This document shows positions 45,107 to 56,879 of a DNA stretch of 64,000 nucleotides, one piece after another (the first letter of the stretch is position 1; each line of letters opens with the position of its first letter). This DNA is from Tenrec ecaudatus (Eukaryota; Chordata; Mammalia; Afrosoricida; Tenrecidae), in assembly GCF_050624435.1 (NCBI RefSeq), contig NC_134540.1, forward strand, positions 100,593,739 to 100,657,738. The letters run 5' to 3'. Below the pieces are notes generated by a model. The model ran no database searches, was not told where the DNA came from, and was given only the letters and a program-made list of their open reading frames with translations. A program made the position numbers and the translations under genes.

Positions 45107-45379
45107 TGAGATATCCTATACAGGCTTTGAGAAAATGGTACTAAGTAAAATGCCAGGCCCTTCTCACAGATGAACCATAGCATAAAGGAGACATGAGGGT
45201 AAAATTCCTTTCTAAGGGGAATCTCACACTGTTACATCTTCATTTGAGAAGAGAGACCCTGACTGATCAAAAAGACAGACAAGTGAAAATCTCTAGGCAA
45301 GGGCACTAGTGTAAGGGGGGGAGGAGTACTAAAAAATATAAATATACCATGGAAAGATTTAGTTTGAAGAATGAAGATG

Positions 45380-45560
45380 GCCCCACATTGTTAAAGACCC
45401 TTCCATGCCAACCTAAGAAGTTTCAATTTTATGGCAGGCAACCTAGATAAAATAGAAGTTTCTGAAGAGAAATCATGTTTATGTTTTAGGGAAATTATTT
45501 AGCAGTAGTATGGAGAATGAGTATTTCAGATAAGGAATGCTAAACCTTTGTGGAAAAATG
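45380..45560 (+). mobile_element. ancient mammalian interspersed repeat
   Basis: CCCTTCCATGCCAACCTAAG, TTTATGGCAGGCAACC and TATGGAGAATGAGTATTTC have the layout of a common old mammalian repeat, but divergence is too high to name the family. Confidence 0.35.
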
Positions 45561-45757
45561 TTAGCAGTGGGGATATGGAGAAGATATCCATCCTCAGGTA
45601 TTCTTAGTCAGCAGATAGGTTTTGATGAGCAATAAAAGAAAGGAAGAGGATGAAGGAACAGGTTCAATAAAAGTCAGCATTCCTGGCTTGGTATACTGGA
45701 TGAATACGAGGTCATGGATAGAAAGGCAAATTCAGAAATTAACTTAGACTGTTAATT

Positions 45758-45758
<1 letters not shown>

Positions 45759-45792
<34 letters not shown>
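45759..45792. repeat. (GT)17 microsatellite
   Basis: An uninterrupted 34-bp GT run just upstream of an L1 tail. Confidence 0.97.
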
Positions 45793-45794
<2 letters not shown>

Positions 45795-45814
45795 AATTTC
45801 AAACATGCCCACTC

Positions 45815-46090
45815 TCACCCCCCAAAGGGAATGAGTAACAAATGCGGGTGAAGGAAGACAATGGATGGTGTAAGATATGAAATAATACCAATATATAATT
45901 GAGCAAGGATTCATGAGTGTGGAAGGAGGTGGTGGGGAGAAAGAGGAACTGATACCAAGGGCTCAAGAAGAAAGAAAATGTATGGAACTAATGATGGCAA
46001 CATATGTACAAATGTGCTTGACACAATTGATGTGTGGAATGTTAGAAGAGCTGTAAGAGCCCCCAATAAAATGTTTTGAAAAAAATAGTA
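45815..46090 (+). mobile_element. L1 3'UTR tail
   Basis: Starts in the middle of the 3'UTR (CAAAGGGAATGAGTAAC), then GTAAGATATGAAATAATACC, GGTGGTGGGGAGAAAGAGGA, TTGACACAATTGATGTGTGG and AGCCCCCAATAAAATG with a polyadenylation signal. Confidence 0.75.
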
Positions 46091-47957
46091 AATATGCTAA
46101 TAATAAAGTAATAATGAAAATATAAGCAAGAAACATATTGCAAATTCATGCCAGTATAGACCTGTCATCCTAAGAGCAGTCTGCTGTGGGATATTTACAA
46201 AACAGCATCCAAGTCAATATGAAAAAGAATAGGAGAAAAGTGAAAAGATTACTAATAACTAGTATTTGAAATATTAGTGGAAAAGGAAGATGACGCAGAG
46301 ACCAAATCAAGCAAGCAAGAACACTGGCCAAATTATATTAGAAAAGTTAAGAAGCTGGGGTTTTAGAAATCAAAGGGAATGTTTGTTTTATGGAATGAGA
46401 TGAATAATTAGACTCAACCCTATTTTGAAAGTTAAGAATATTATAGCCCAAAATACAGCATACCAGTTTCCAAATGGAAAATTAGTGATATTGAATAAAG
46501 CCTTTTTCAGTATATGTGGAAAGAAAGCTGTGAATATAACATAATAAAGAATAATTGAGAGTAGAAATTAAGAGTGACTTTTTTTGGGGGGGAGTGACTT
46601 TTCAAACTGCATTTATCAATCCAAAATTATTTATTGATTATTTATTATGGGCCAAATATGGCTTTAAATACTGGTGATATCTTTGGGGAACAAAATAAGT
46701 TGTTTCTTGTTTGCATTTGTGGAGAGGGCGATCTTAATATAAGGTGTGTGGAGAGAGTGTCTTTTCAAGAATTTTACCTTGAGAGGAAGGGAGGAGACAG
46801 CTTTTGCTCAAATGGGAGTCCCAGTAATGGGTAACATTATTCAGGGTGATGGAAACTTGAATTCATCTGTGGCCTAAGGGGAAATAAAATGGAAGCTAGA
46901 GGGGAGAGATATAAATGAGTCTAAGAGTAATTAAAAGCCCAAAGGCTGAGAGTCTTCTTGTTCTCCCAACCCCTGATGAACATTCCTGTAACTCCTGATG
47001 TCCTTCGACTGTGGTCAAAGTCAATTTTCAAAGCAAGTTCTTGAAGGGACCAAAAACTGGAGTGGGGAGCAGTATAATTCTGTGATGATTCTAACATGGG
47101 TAAGTTTGGCAGCAGGGTGGTGAGTGGGGACTAGAGATTGCATGAATTTAATTGCATGGCTTAAAGAGAGAACTCCTGGTTTCCAGGGAGAGTCCACAAA
47201 GTTTACTCTATCCTGACTTTGTTTTCCAAGATCATGAGCCATCACTGCCTCAGAATCTCACACTGAGAGAAACCAATATGCATTAGGCAGATGCACTTTA
47301 AGTTTAGTCTTTAAGTAGGGTTTCTAGCATAGAGTACTAGAACATGAGAGGCAATAAATCTTAAACTGATTTGAATAAGCCATAAAATCCCTATTAGTGA
47401 TAACCATTATACATGCAGATGAGTGATTTATGAAGATTACCTTTTATCTTCTTTGGTCCTTTATCATTAACAATAAACCTCTTTTGTTGTTATTGCTTTG
47501 AGATACACACTTAATTATACTCTAGTATATAAGTGCTTTGTGACCAAGAATTACAAGACTCGGCTTCTGTTTTACTTCACTTTTACTGTCCTGTTTGCAT
47601 CTTCACTTCAATCCCACTCTTTCACAATAGACACTTATCTTCTCTAATGCGTTCGAGATGAAGTCTCACAAGCATGTATTCTTGTCAAAATGATGTAGTG
47701 TGTTTTTAATTTATATCAGTAGTGTTATGCAATGAAATCCTGATTTTCTGTTTCACCTAAGCATTAAGACATTTTAAATGTCACCCATATTTTTGAATAT
47801 ATGTTCTATCAAGTAATGCAAATTAGCTCACATGCTGAAGGCAAGTTGGGAAGGATGTCAGTATATCTGTGGAGTAGTAAAACCTTTTAATATGGTTTTT
47901 CTCATCCATGTTTCCATAACTCCCAATAAATGATGGCTGGAATTATGCAAATACCCC
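46091..47957. other. largely unassigned sequence with an L2/MIR-like piece
   Basis: No gene. At about 46620-46760 the run TTTATTGATTATTTATTATG, GGCCAAATATGGCTTTAAAT, ACTGGTGATATC has the order of an L2/MIR-class old repeat. The rest is unassigned. Confidence 0.35.
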
Positions 47958-48157
47958 AACCAAACTCACTGCCATGTAGTCAGTGCCAATGCCTGCCAAC
48001 TCTATAGGGTAGGGTAGAACTGTCCCTGCACATTTTCCAGACTTTAACTCTCTACAGAAAGTAGAACACTCCCATCTTTCTTCCACTGGTGATTTTGAAC
48101 TAGTGATCTTACAGCTAGTAATCCAAGGTGTAACCTCTATGCCACCACGTCTCCTTA
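47958..48157 (-). mobile_element. AfroSINE
   Basis: Tail side CCAAACTCACTGCCATGTAG, TATAGGGTAGGGTAGAACTG, B-box side GATTTTGAACTAGTGATCTT, head side TATGCCACCACGTCTCC. Near full length. Confidence 0.75.
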
Positions 48158-48224
48158 GTAATACAAATAGTGTGTGTGAGACACCAATAGAGTAAATTGT
48201 TCAGTTTTCATTGCCATTTCCTTG

Positions 48225-48740
48225 GCTATAAGAGAACTATCTCAGAAGCTGAGAGAGAGAATTCCTGGAACCATCAAGGAAAAAGAGCCACTCACAGAAC
48301 ACATTCAGGATCCCTTCATGACTGAAGTAGAAGAATCATTAGAGACCATGCTACACGGAGACCATGAGACAGAGCAGAGGAACCGTGCCAAGACGGTGAG
48401 ATTAACAGGTCGAGCAGTGAGTGGACTTCATGGTCGATGGCATCAGCGGTCAAGGGTAAAACATGCCTGATAACTGATGACCAAAGAGAGAGGGAGATTT
48501 GGCTGTTGGCTGAGGAGAGGCACTGCTGTGGTAAAAAGACTATCCTTAATGTTTTTTGATCCTGACTTGTGGTAACTTATTAATTGCCCTAATAGATCTG
48601 CATCATTGGGAGTTGTGTCTGTGAGTCCGCTGAAGCAAGCGCAATGGGTTATTGAACCCAGCAGAGGAGAGTGTTGTGCGAGAGACAGTTGGCTGCAGAA
48701 GAAGGTAAAGAAGGATGGAAGCACATCTGACTTCTTCTGC
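48225..48740 (+). other. unassigned GC-richer block
   Basis: Markedly less AT-rich than its flanks, with an 82-codon plus-strand frame (48222-48470: RERIPGTIKEKEPLTEHIQD region) and no recognised domain. TTATTGAACCCAGCAGAGGA and a CTAATAGATCTGC run recall the end of an LTR, but no TG...CA ends with TSD were found. It may be an unrecognised LTR or a composite repeat. Confidence 0.35.
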
Positions 48741-49189
48741 CTGATAACAAGCTGGATTCTCTTCCTCCATTTTATCGCCAGCAGTTACATTAGGTCTTAA
48801 GTAATTTCCTAGGTTTTTCATGTTTATGCCCGCCTAATAAGAGACACTGATCACAAGTACACAAACAGCAAGTTAATAAAGCGTAGAGGACTACAGTAGT
48901 GTTCACAAGTCCCACTTACCTCAAGTGATTCCTCCTGTTTTGACTTGGTCTCTTGCTACCTTGAAAGTGCTTCTATGTCCTTGTCTTTACTCTCTTACCT
49001 TTTGCTCTTATCTCTAAATTCACCAGCCTTAATCCTGTCATACACTTCTTTCCATAATTCTACTTTCATATTATTCAGAAAAAAACTTGTTTATCTTTAG
49101 TATTTTGTCATTTGTTTTTTTTTCCTTTTTTGAGGTGTTGGGTGCATTAGAATAATCATGATTTTTGTTAGTGCTTCCTGATAGTGCTA
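48741..49189. other. unassigned sequence
   Basis: No gene or repeat was recognised. Confidence 0.35.
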
Positions 49190-49589
49190 GTGCATGACTT
49201 TAGCTTGTCTCAGCCCTATTATTGCCTCGGCTCTTAAGGGTTGCATTTTGTTTTGATGCCTGAAGCTGTACCATTACTATTTAAAATACCAGTAGGGTTC
49301 CACGGGGGAGACAAGCTTCAGTGAAGTTTTCAGACTAAGAGAGACAAGGAAGAGGGTAAATGGAGACCACTTTTGAAGAATTAGCCACTGAAGATCTTAC
49401 GCACAAGAGAACATTGACAGAGTGCTAGAAGATGAGTCCTGCAGGATGGAAGACACTCAAAAGACAACTGGGCAAGTGCTGCCTTGCCAAAGAAAAATCT
49501 GTCGCAATGACATCAGTGGAGCAATACTTTGGGAACATGACTGGGGTGGCGCCACTCAAAAACAGAATAAACAGCCACAGGAATTCATT

Positions 49590-49880
49590 AATATTAGGAA
49601 CATGGAATTATGAAATTGAAGTCTAGTACAATTGGAAGTAGTAAAATATGAAATGAGATTAAAAATAAAGATGGACGTCATAGGCCTTAATCAACTGAAA
49701 TGGACTGATATGATGATTTTGAATTGGGCAATCATGTTTGATTTGGGTATGATTTACTGTACTGGGAATGACAAATTAAAGTGGAGTGACATTGTCTTCA
49801 TAATTCAGAAAGGACATTTCAAGATCTATTGTGAAGGTCAAGGACTCTGTGGTTTACGTTTGGGACTCTTAACTCCATTG
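49590..49880 (+). pseudogene. RTE endonuclease start, catalytic Glu lost
   Basis: Reads LGTWNYEIEV, then after a stop MEVVKYEMRLKIKMDVIGLN, QLKWTDMM and DIVFIIQKGHFKIYCEGQG. The segment aligned with ISEWKW of the 24258-24485 copy is GLNQLKW, so the metal-binding Glu is replaced by Gln. Confidence 0.75.
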
Positions 49881-50094
49881 TTGGCTATTCAAACATAGGA
49901 GCCACGAAGAAAGATGAAGCTGTCTGCTCCTCCCATGATTTACGGTCTCCGAGGCCCAAGAGAGGGTCACTGTCAGTTGGAATGGATGCAGTGGCAGTGG
50001 ATACAAAGATATCTGTTAAGATAGCGATCACTCAAATGTACATACCAACACCCAAAGCCAATGAGGAAGAAATTAAACAATTTTACTGACTTCA

Positions 50095-50395
50095 TGAATT
50101 TGAAACTTATCAAACATGTAATTAAGGGGAGGTGGGTGAGGGGAGATGCCGGGGAGTGTAAGATAAGATATGATAATTATTTATAAACTATCAAGGGACC
50201 AGGGGTGGGATGGGGAGGGAGGGGGAAAGGGAAAAGAAAAGGGAAACCGAGCTGATTCCAGGAACCCAAGTGGAAGGTGAATTATGAGAATGACGAGTGC
50301 AACGAATGTATAAGGGTGCTTTGCTCAATTGATGTATGTACAGACTGTGATAAGAGCCTTATGAGCCCCAATAAAAAGATTTTTTTTAAAAGATA
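50095..50395 (+). mobile_element. L1 3'UTR tail in RTE
   Basis: GGGGAGGTGGGTGAGGGGAG, GTAAGATAAGATATGATAAT, ACTATCAAGGGACCAGG, a GGGATGGGGAGGGAGGGGG tract, TTGATGTATGTACAGACTGT, and GAGCCCCAATAAAAAG with an A-rich end. It lies inside the RTE endonuclease, whose sequence continues on both sides. Confidence 0.82.
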
Positions 50396-50517
50396 CAAAA
50401 ATACTCACTGGTGATTAGGAAAGTTGGATGGGGGAGAAGCACGAATTCCAAGGTATATGACTTATTAATTGCAAATATCTTGTATTCAAAAACATAAATA
50501 GAAATTATATATGTGGC

Positions 50518-50680
50518 TCATACTTCTTCTAATACAGCTTTGTTTGTTCCTCTGGAAGTCCACAGTACTTCCAATATTCATTGCCAACAACAACAACAAA
50601 AACCCAAATGCATCAATTCTAGGGTCTACCTTATTCATTGTTCAACATTTGCATGAATATCAAATTAGTGAAATGCCATA
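50518..50680 (-). mobile_element. RTE LINE C-terminal fragment
   Basis: Minus-strand piece (GTTTGTTCCTCTGGAAGTCC, TATTCATTGCCAACAACAAC, ACATTTGCATGAATATC). It abuts the plus-strand RTE on the left and another minus-strand RTE tail on the right. Confidence 0.7.
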
Positions 50681-50682
50681 TT

Positions 50683-52080
50683 GCTGTTATTGTGAGCTGC
50701 CAGATTCAATTAGGATTCAGAGAGACACTATCCACAAAAGAACAAAGTCCTACCTAGACCGCCCCCATCCCTATTGTTTTTACTATGCGTGTGGCCATTG
50801 TTACAGTTGCTATGTCCATCTCCCTGAGGGCCTTTCTCCTTTATACAGTCCATCTACTATACCCAACATGATGGCCTTCTCCAGGGACTGGTACCTACTG
50901 AGAACATGTCCAAAATATATACAACAAAGTCTCTCTATCCTTGCCTCAAAGAGCACTCTGTCATATTTCTTCCAAGACAGATCAGTTTTTCCTTTCAGTA
51001 GTCCATGTTATTTTCAATATTCCTCTCCAGCATCACAAATCAAATGCAGTGATTCTTCTTCAGTCTTCTATATACAATGTTCACATTTTACATATATTTG
51101 AAGAAATCAAAATACCCTGGCTTGGGTCAGGCATACTTTAGTATGTAAAGTAACAGTCTTGATTTGAAATATTCTAGAAAGCAGTCTATTGAAGCATATT
51201 TACCCAAAACAACACATCTTTTGACCTCTTGATTGTTATTTCCATGAGCACAGATTGTGGATCCAAGCGAGACAAAAATCCTACCAATTTCCACCTGCTA
51301 TCTATTTATCATGATGTTACCTATTGGTTCCATTGTTGGGATTTTGTTCTTCTTTACCTTGAGCTGTAATTCATGCTGAAGGCTGCAATCCTGGATCTTC
51401 ATAAGTAAGTGCCCCAAGTCCTCCTCACTTTCAGCAAGCAAGATTATGTCCTTTGCATATTGCAGTTGTTAAGTTGTTAATAAAACATCCTCCAATTCTA
51501 ATGCCACATTCTTCACCATATGAGCCAGCTTCTCTGATGATTTGCTCGGCGTGCAGATTAAATACATGTAGTGAAGGGATACAACTCTGAGGCACACCTT
51601 TCCTGATTTTGAACTCCAGTGCTCCCATGTTCTGCTCTCACAACTGCCTCTTGATACATGTACAAGACCCACAGGAGCGTAGTGAAGTGTTCTGGAATTC
51701 CCATTCTTCTCAAGGGTATCCATAATCCGTTATTATCCACACAGTTGAATGCCTTGGAGTAGCCAATAAAACGCTAGTAAACCTCTTTCTAATATTTTCT
51801 GTTCAAGATCCATCTGACCTCAACAATGTTATCCCTTGATCCATGTCCTCTTTTGAATCATCTAGCCTGAAACTCTGGCAGGTCCTTGTAAATCACTGTA
51901 TTTCTGAAACTCTTACTGGATGATCTTCAGGAAAATGTTACTTGCATGTGCTATCAATGATGCTGTTCAATAGTCTGAGCATTCTGTTGGGTGACCTTTC
52001 ATTACAGGGGGTACAATATGGATTTCTTCCCACCAGCTGGTCAAGCAGCTGTCCTGAAAAAGGTACGCTGGCCTTCAACC
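50683..52080 (-). mobile_element. RTE LINE, 3' two thirds, with RT remnant
   Basis: From a degraded tail (TTGTGAGCTGCCAGATTCAA) through CTTCTCCAGGGACTGGTACC (50877), GTGGATCCAAGCGAGAC (51258) and the palm region. Complement frames at 51740-51431 show MDNNGLWIPLRRMGIPEHFT and LEDVLLTT. The catalytic box region near 51465 is degraded. The plus-strand 196-codon frame 50511-51101 is antisense to this element and is not a gene. Confidence 0.82.
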
Positions 52081-52084
52081 TGCC

Positions 52085-52655
52085 AAAGAAGTTTTGTGCA
52101 GCAGATTTTCCTACTGTAATAAAACACTGGATTCTTGACTGCTACTTCCAGGAGCATTTGATTGCTGATCCAAATAGAATCCTTGACAACTTTACACTTT
52201 TCTGTTTTTTTTTTTATATTTGCTATTGGTCTAGTTGTCACAATTTTGGTGTTCTTTGCATTGATTAATAATCCATACTAAAAGCTATAGTCTTTGATTT
52301 TCAAAAGCAAGAGCTTGCTATTTTCAGCAAGCAGCTGTGTCATCAGCCTATTGCTCGTAGCCTATAAGCCTTCCTCCATATTTTTAAAATTTAGTCTGGT
52401 TTCATATAGTCAGCAAAAAAATGAACAATCATAGTTAAAGGATACAACCGTGATGTACACACTTCTTGATTTGAAACCATTAAGATTCCCTTGTTCAAAT
52501 TGAAACACTACTTCTTGGTCTATGTACAAGTTGCATATGAGTACAAAGAAGTATTCTGAAATACCCATTAATTGCTATTGTATCCATAGTTTATTAAAGT
52601 CCACAAAGCCAAATGATGTTGCATAGTGAATAACGTAGAAGGCTTAGTTCTTGTA
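52085..52655 (-). mobile_element. RTE LINE fragment, third minus-strand piece
   Basis: Begins again downstream of the RT box (GATTCTTGACTGCTACTTCC, TTGCTGATCCAAATAGAATC) and runs to GTTTATTAAAGTCCACAAAG, so it repeats coding regions already present in the copy to its left. It is a separate insertion, more diverged. Confidence 0.75.
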
Positions 52656-52840
52656 TTATCACTGTGATCGCTATTTTGTGCTAAGGTGACACCTGTAAGA
52701 TATGGGTAGAGTCTAGTCCATAAATCAGGTTGCAACCTGGTGATGTACCCTTAGAATTATTCCCCAAATATAATAAGACCCAATGAATGGGCTGACCACC
52801 TATTTTTTCTTCCTTTCTTGCCTAGACAAACAGAACTCCC
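52656..52840 (+). mobile_element. ERVL-type LTR fragment
   Basis: GGTGACACCTGTAAGATATG, GGGTAGAGTCTAGTCC and ATAAATCAGGTTGCAACCTG follow the first third of the LTR family at 40048 and 54557. The rest is missing. Confidence 0.55.
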
Positions 52841-52849
52841 TGATCCAGC

Positions 52850-54530
52850 TGCCTTAGAAAGAACTGATGAAATATTTCAATCCTCAAGTTGAAATATTGA
52901 AAGATTCTATGGAAACCATATTGAATGATACAGATAGCATCAAAGGAAGATGGAAATAGTACAGTTACTATAACAAAAAGAAGTAGTGGACATTCTATCA
53001 TTTCAAAAGATAGCAGATGAGCAAGAATTAATCAAACTTATGGAATAAATTTCAGCTGCTCTGACAGCATTAACCAAAAACAAGGTTTAGGACGTGATGG
53101 AATACCAATTGAAAAGTTTCAACCAGCTGGTGAAGTACTGGAGCCACAGATTCATCTATGCAAGTAAATTTTAAATAAAGCTACTTGAATAACTTACTGC
53201 GTGAGATCCATATTTGTACTCATTCCAAAGAAAGGTAACCAACAGGATGCTCAAACTATAGAACTGTATCAGTGATATCACCGGGAAATTAAAATTTTAA
53301 TGATGATCATCCAACAAAGATTGGACAGTACATTGATGTGGAACTTCTAAAGGTTCAGGTAAGATTCAGAAGAAGACATTGAACATGGGATATCATTGTT
53401 GATTTCAGGTGGATCTTGTTGAAGCAGAGATTATTAGAAAAAACTATTCCAAGGAATTTGATTGTATGGGTAATCACAAACTATGGATAATCTTGGTAAA
53501 AAATGGGAATTTCAGAACACTTCATTGTGCTCATGAGGAACTTATATATGGATCAAGAGGCAGTTGTCAGAACAGAACAAGAGAATATTGCATAGTTTAG
53601 AATCAGGAAAGATATGCCCCAGGCTTGTATCCTCTGATCATACCTATTCCCATCTGTATGCTGAACAAATCTTCAGAGAAGCTATATTATAGAAGAAGAA
53701 TGTAGCATCAAGACTGGAGGAAGATTTATTAGCCATTTTCAATATACAGATGATATGGCCTTGCTTGCTGAAATGAGGAGGTCTTGAGGCAATGACTGAT
53801 GGAGATCAAGGATGGCAGTCTTCAGCATGGATGACAAATCAAGACAAAGAAAACTAAAATCCTCACCACTGGACCAATAGGTAACATGATAAATGAAGAA
53901 AAGATTGAACCTATCAAGCATTTAATCTTGTTTGGATCCACAATCAACGTTGATGAAATAGCAGTGAAGAAACCAAAAGAAACCAAAAGATATGTTGCAT
54001 TCGGTTAATCTAATGCACAAGACCTCTTTAAATATTGAAAAGCAAGATGTGACTTTGAGAACTAAGGTGCATCTGACCAAAGTCAGGATATTTTCAATTC
54101 TCTCAAATGCATGTGAAAGTTGGACATTAAAGACTAAAAAAGAATCAGTGCACTTGAATTGCAGTAATGGAGAAGCATATCAAAGCTTTCATGCATTGCC
54201 AAAAGTAAAAAAATATATATCTTTTTTAGAAGAATCATAGCCAGAGTGTTCCTTGGAGGAAAGGATGTCAACACTTAGTCTTACATACTTTGGACAAGTT
54301 ATGAGGGAGACAAGTCTTTGGAGAATGACATCATGCTCAGTAAAGTAGGGCAGCAGTGACAAAGAGGAAGGCCCTTACAGAGATGGATTGACACAGTGGC
54401 TTCAATAAGGTTCCAAGTATAGGTAAAATTAGGAAGATGGTGCAGGTCCAGCAATGTTACATTCGGTTCCTATGCATGGGGTTCCTATGGGTTGAAGCTG
54501 CCTTGATGCAACCTAATAACAACTAAACAT
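52850..54530 (+). mobile_element. RTE LINE, RT and 3' half
   Basis: Plus-strand: linker (TATTGAAAGATTCTATGGAA), fingers (CCAAAAACAAGGTTTAGGAC near 53070), palm region 53409-53600 (NHKLWIILVKNGNFRTLHCA), degraded RT box near 53740-53760 (TATACAGATGATATGGCC reads YTDDMA), C-terminal block and tail ending CTTGATGCAACCTAATAACA. It faces the minus-strand copies at 50518-52655. Confidence 0.85.
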
Positions 54531-54556
54531 GAAATAAGAATGTATGGGTTGATAAT

Positions 54557-55036
54557 TGTGGTAGTTACATAATCTGTTGTCAATTTGAGACTATTGAGAG
54601 TGAAGGGATGGAGTCTATCCTGTCAATCAAACCGTAGTTTATGACCTCATTTGGAGGCCAGACGCAGATAGACTCTCATGGCTTTGTCTTTCTTGCTGAT
54701 AAGATACATGGAGCTACATGAGAGCCCTGGAGCTGGAGGAGCCATATGGAAACCCATGCCAGCACTAAGATGCTTATACCACCACTGGATCCACAAGACT
54801 TCCTACCCACTGGCCTGTGATCTTCCTGATTTGGTGTCATTGCATATGTTCCGTAAGTCTGAAGAGGAATTTGTAGATTGGTATCAGACATATGGGCTAA
54901 TATCAGACTTATGGACTTGATCTGGACTGGGATGGGATATTTTATCAATATTCAATTGCTCTTGGATATAAAGCTCTTTCTTATACGTGCATGAGTATCT
55001 CTGAATTTGTTTCGGTAGTCAACTGAGACTAACATG
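54557..55036 (+). mobile_element. ERVL-type solo LTR, copy 3
   Basis: A 480-bp LTR starting TGTGGTAGTTACATAATCTG and ending GAGACTAACATG. ATAAT flanks both sides (54552-54556, 55037-55041); the match extends to TGATAAT if the terminal bases are counted. It lies directly upstream of the ERVL gag-pol remnant and could be its 5' LTR, but the TSD on both sides argues that it is solo. Confidence 0.75.
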
Positions 55037-56404
55037 ATAATCAAGAAGAAGGGGCATTGCACCTCTAGATTCCATTTATCTATCCCAGTCAATTGCCCAA
55101 CTCCTCCCATCAGAGGAGATTGATGCACTGTCGGTGAAACAACCTACCCTTGGGACCAGACCAACTGTGCATACTGAAATGCCATGCCTGACTACAATCT
55201 GGAGCATTGCCTGAGGCAGATGTCTTACAAGGTATTGCTGAGAGCCTCCAGGAAACACTTAATACTCATTATTGTTTCTAGACCTATAACTAGAATTAAA
55301 TCTCCAAGGGGGCCTAAAGGCCTAAAAGGTGACCCAAGAAGAAGTTTGCTATACTAGTGAAAATAAGTACTGGAGATTCCTATGATATATAGACAGAAAG
55401 TCGAGGAATATGGATGGGAATGTTTAATAAGGGTATGGGATATCAATGTAAGACATAAGGTTGGATAAGTCTGTTTTTATTGAAATGAGCCCCTGAGCCC
55501 AGATTTCTTATTCAATATTACAACCCCAGAAGTTAAAGAGGATCTAATAGTTTATTTGCTGGGCTCACTGAAGTATGGGCTGCAAGATGGCCAACTTGAA
55601 ATACATGGCTTACCTGGGACACTATAGAATAACGTATCCAAAAGCTTAAAGAAACTAGTCTATTTGAGGAGATTTATAAGAATAAACCTAGAGACTCAAA
55701 AATGGAGTGCCTGTAGGACATACCTTTTACCAAATCCACCAGGAACAAATTTACAAAGGGGGCCCTGGCATACCCGAATACCACTGTGATTGATGCTTTA
55801 TATGTTTGACAACAGAAAGTGCCCTAATTAAATTAAGACACTTACCTACAATGGGGCTGATTGGTCCCCATTGTGGCAAGAGGCAAGTGGTAGCACTTAA
55901 TTGAGAGAGATGAAGTGAGTGTGGTTATCACTTTAGACAGCAGGATCCAAATGAAATTAGAATTACCTGATTATTAGGACTTACACCATCAGCTACTTAG
56001 GTAGGGTTTCCCTAGGAGTGACAGAAATGGGTAACCTACTAAATATTTATCTATACGAAAGAAGAATTATAAATCAGGTGAACAGCAGTCTAACTCAAAG
56101 CAACCGAATAGATTCATGACCCCTCATTCAATTCCAAGACTTAAGCTGGTTTACAAGCCAACACCTTGAACGAAAAGGCGGTCAGCTTCCTTTCCACTAT
56201 ATTGCCAAAGGTTTATACTGTTAGTCTTTCATACAGCCATTCCCAAAGGCACCTGCAGTCTTTTATAAGAGTGTCCATTTACTAGGGAAAGGAAATAATC
56301 AGACCATTTGGTGACTGCTGGACTTAGGATTAGAATTGACATGAATTCTAGGAAACCCAAATTATTTTTGAAAATTCATCATTCAGAGTGACAAGGATAT
56401 ATGG

Positions 56405-56687
56405 TGGTCATATTTTTCTTTTCTTTTTAAAGATCGCATTTAGGGGCTCATACAACTCTTATCAAAATTCATACATACATCAGTTGTGTAAAGCACACTT
56501 GTACATTCATTGCCCCTATCATTCTCAAAATATTTACTCTCCACATAAGCCCCTGGCATCACCTCCTCATTTTCCCCCTTCCTCCCTACTCCCCACTTCC
56601 TCGTGAACCTTTAATAATTTAATTTATAAATTATTATTTTGTCATATCTTATACTGTCTGAAATTGTCAGGGTTGGTCATATTTTTC
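56405..56687 (-). mobile_element. L1 3'UTR tail with exact 14-bp TSD
   Basis: A 255-bp minus-strand L1 3' end (56419-56673): T-rich run, TTTAGGGGCTCATACAACTC, CATCAGTTGTGTAAAGCAC and the pyrimidine tract. TGGTCATATTTTTC is repeated exactly at 56405-56418 and 56674-56687. It is nested in the ERVL remnant. Confidence 0.92.
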
Positions 56688-56879
56688 ATGGAGTATTAGC
56701 TCATGTTTGTCTAATGATGGTCCAATGGGTCTGTTATTTTGCCAGTTCTAGAATCCATAATTGGAATAAAGAGACTCAGCAACTGGTAGAAGCCCCATAC
56801 TGGACTCTCAAAATGTGGAATAAGGGCTATTATTCTAAGAAAGGCTACTGAAAATAATAATAGTTGCCTGTGCATAGAA

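Larger units (their letters stand above)
49190..50517 (+). mobile_element. RTE LINE 5' half
   Basis: Plus-strand 5' region (GATGCCTGAAGCTGTACCAT, AAATACCAGTAGGGTTCCAC) parallel to the 26228 copy, then the endonuclease. It is interrupted by an L1 tail at 50095-50395, resumes as CTCACTGGTGATTAGGAAAG and TTATTAATTGCAAATATCTT, and ends where a minus-strand RTE abuts at 50518. Confidence 0.8.

Noticed and set aside
50511..51101. 196-codon open frame on the plus strand, the longest in the window
   Set aside because: It is antisense to a minus-strand RTE LINE and has no domain of its own.
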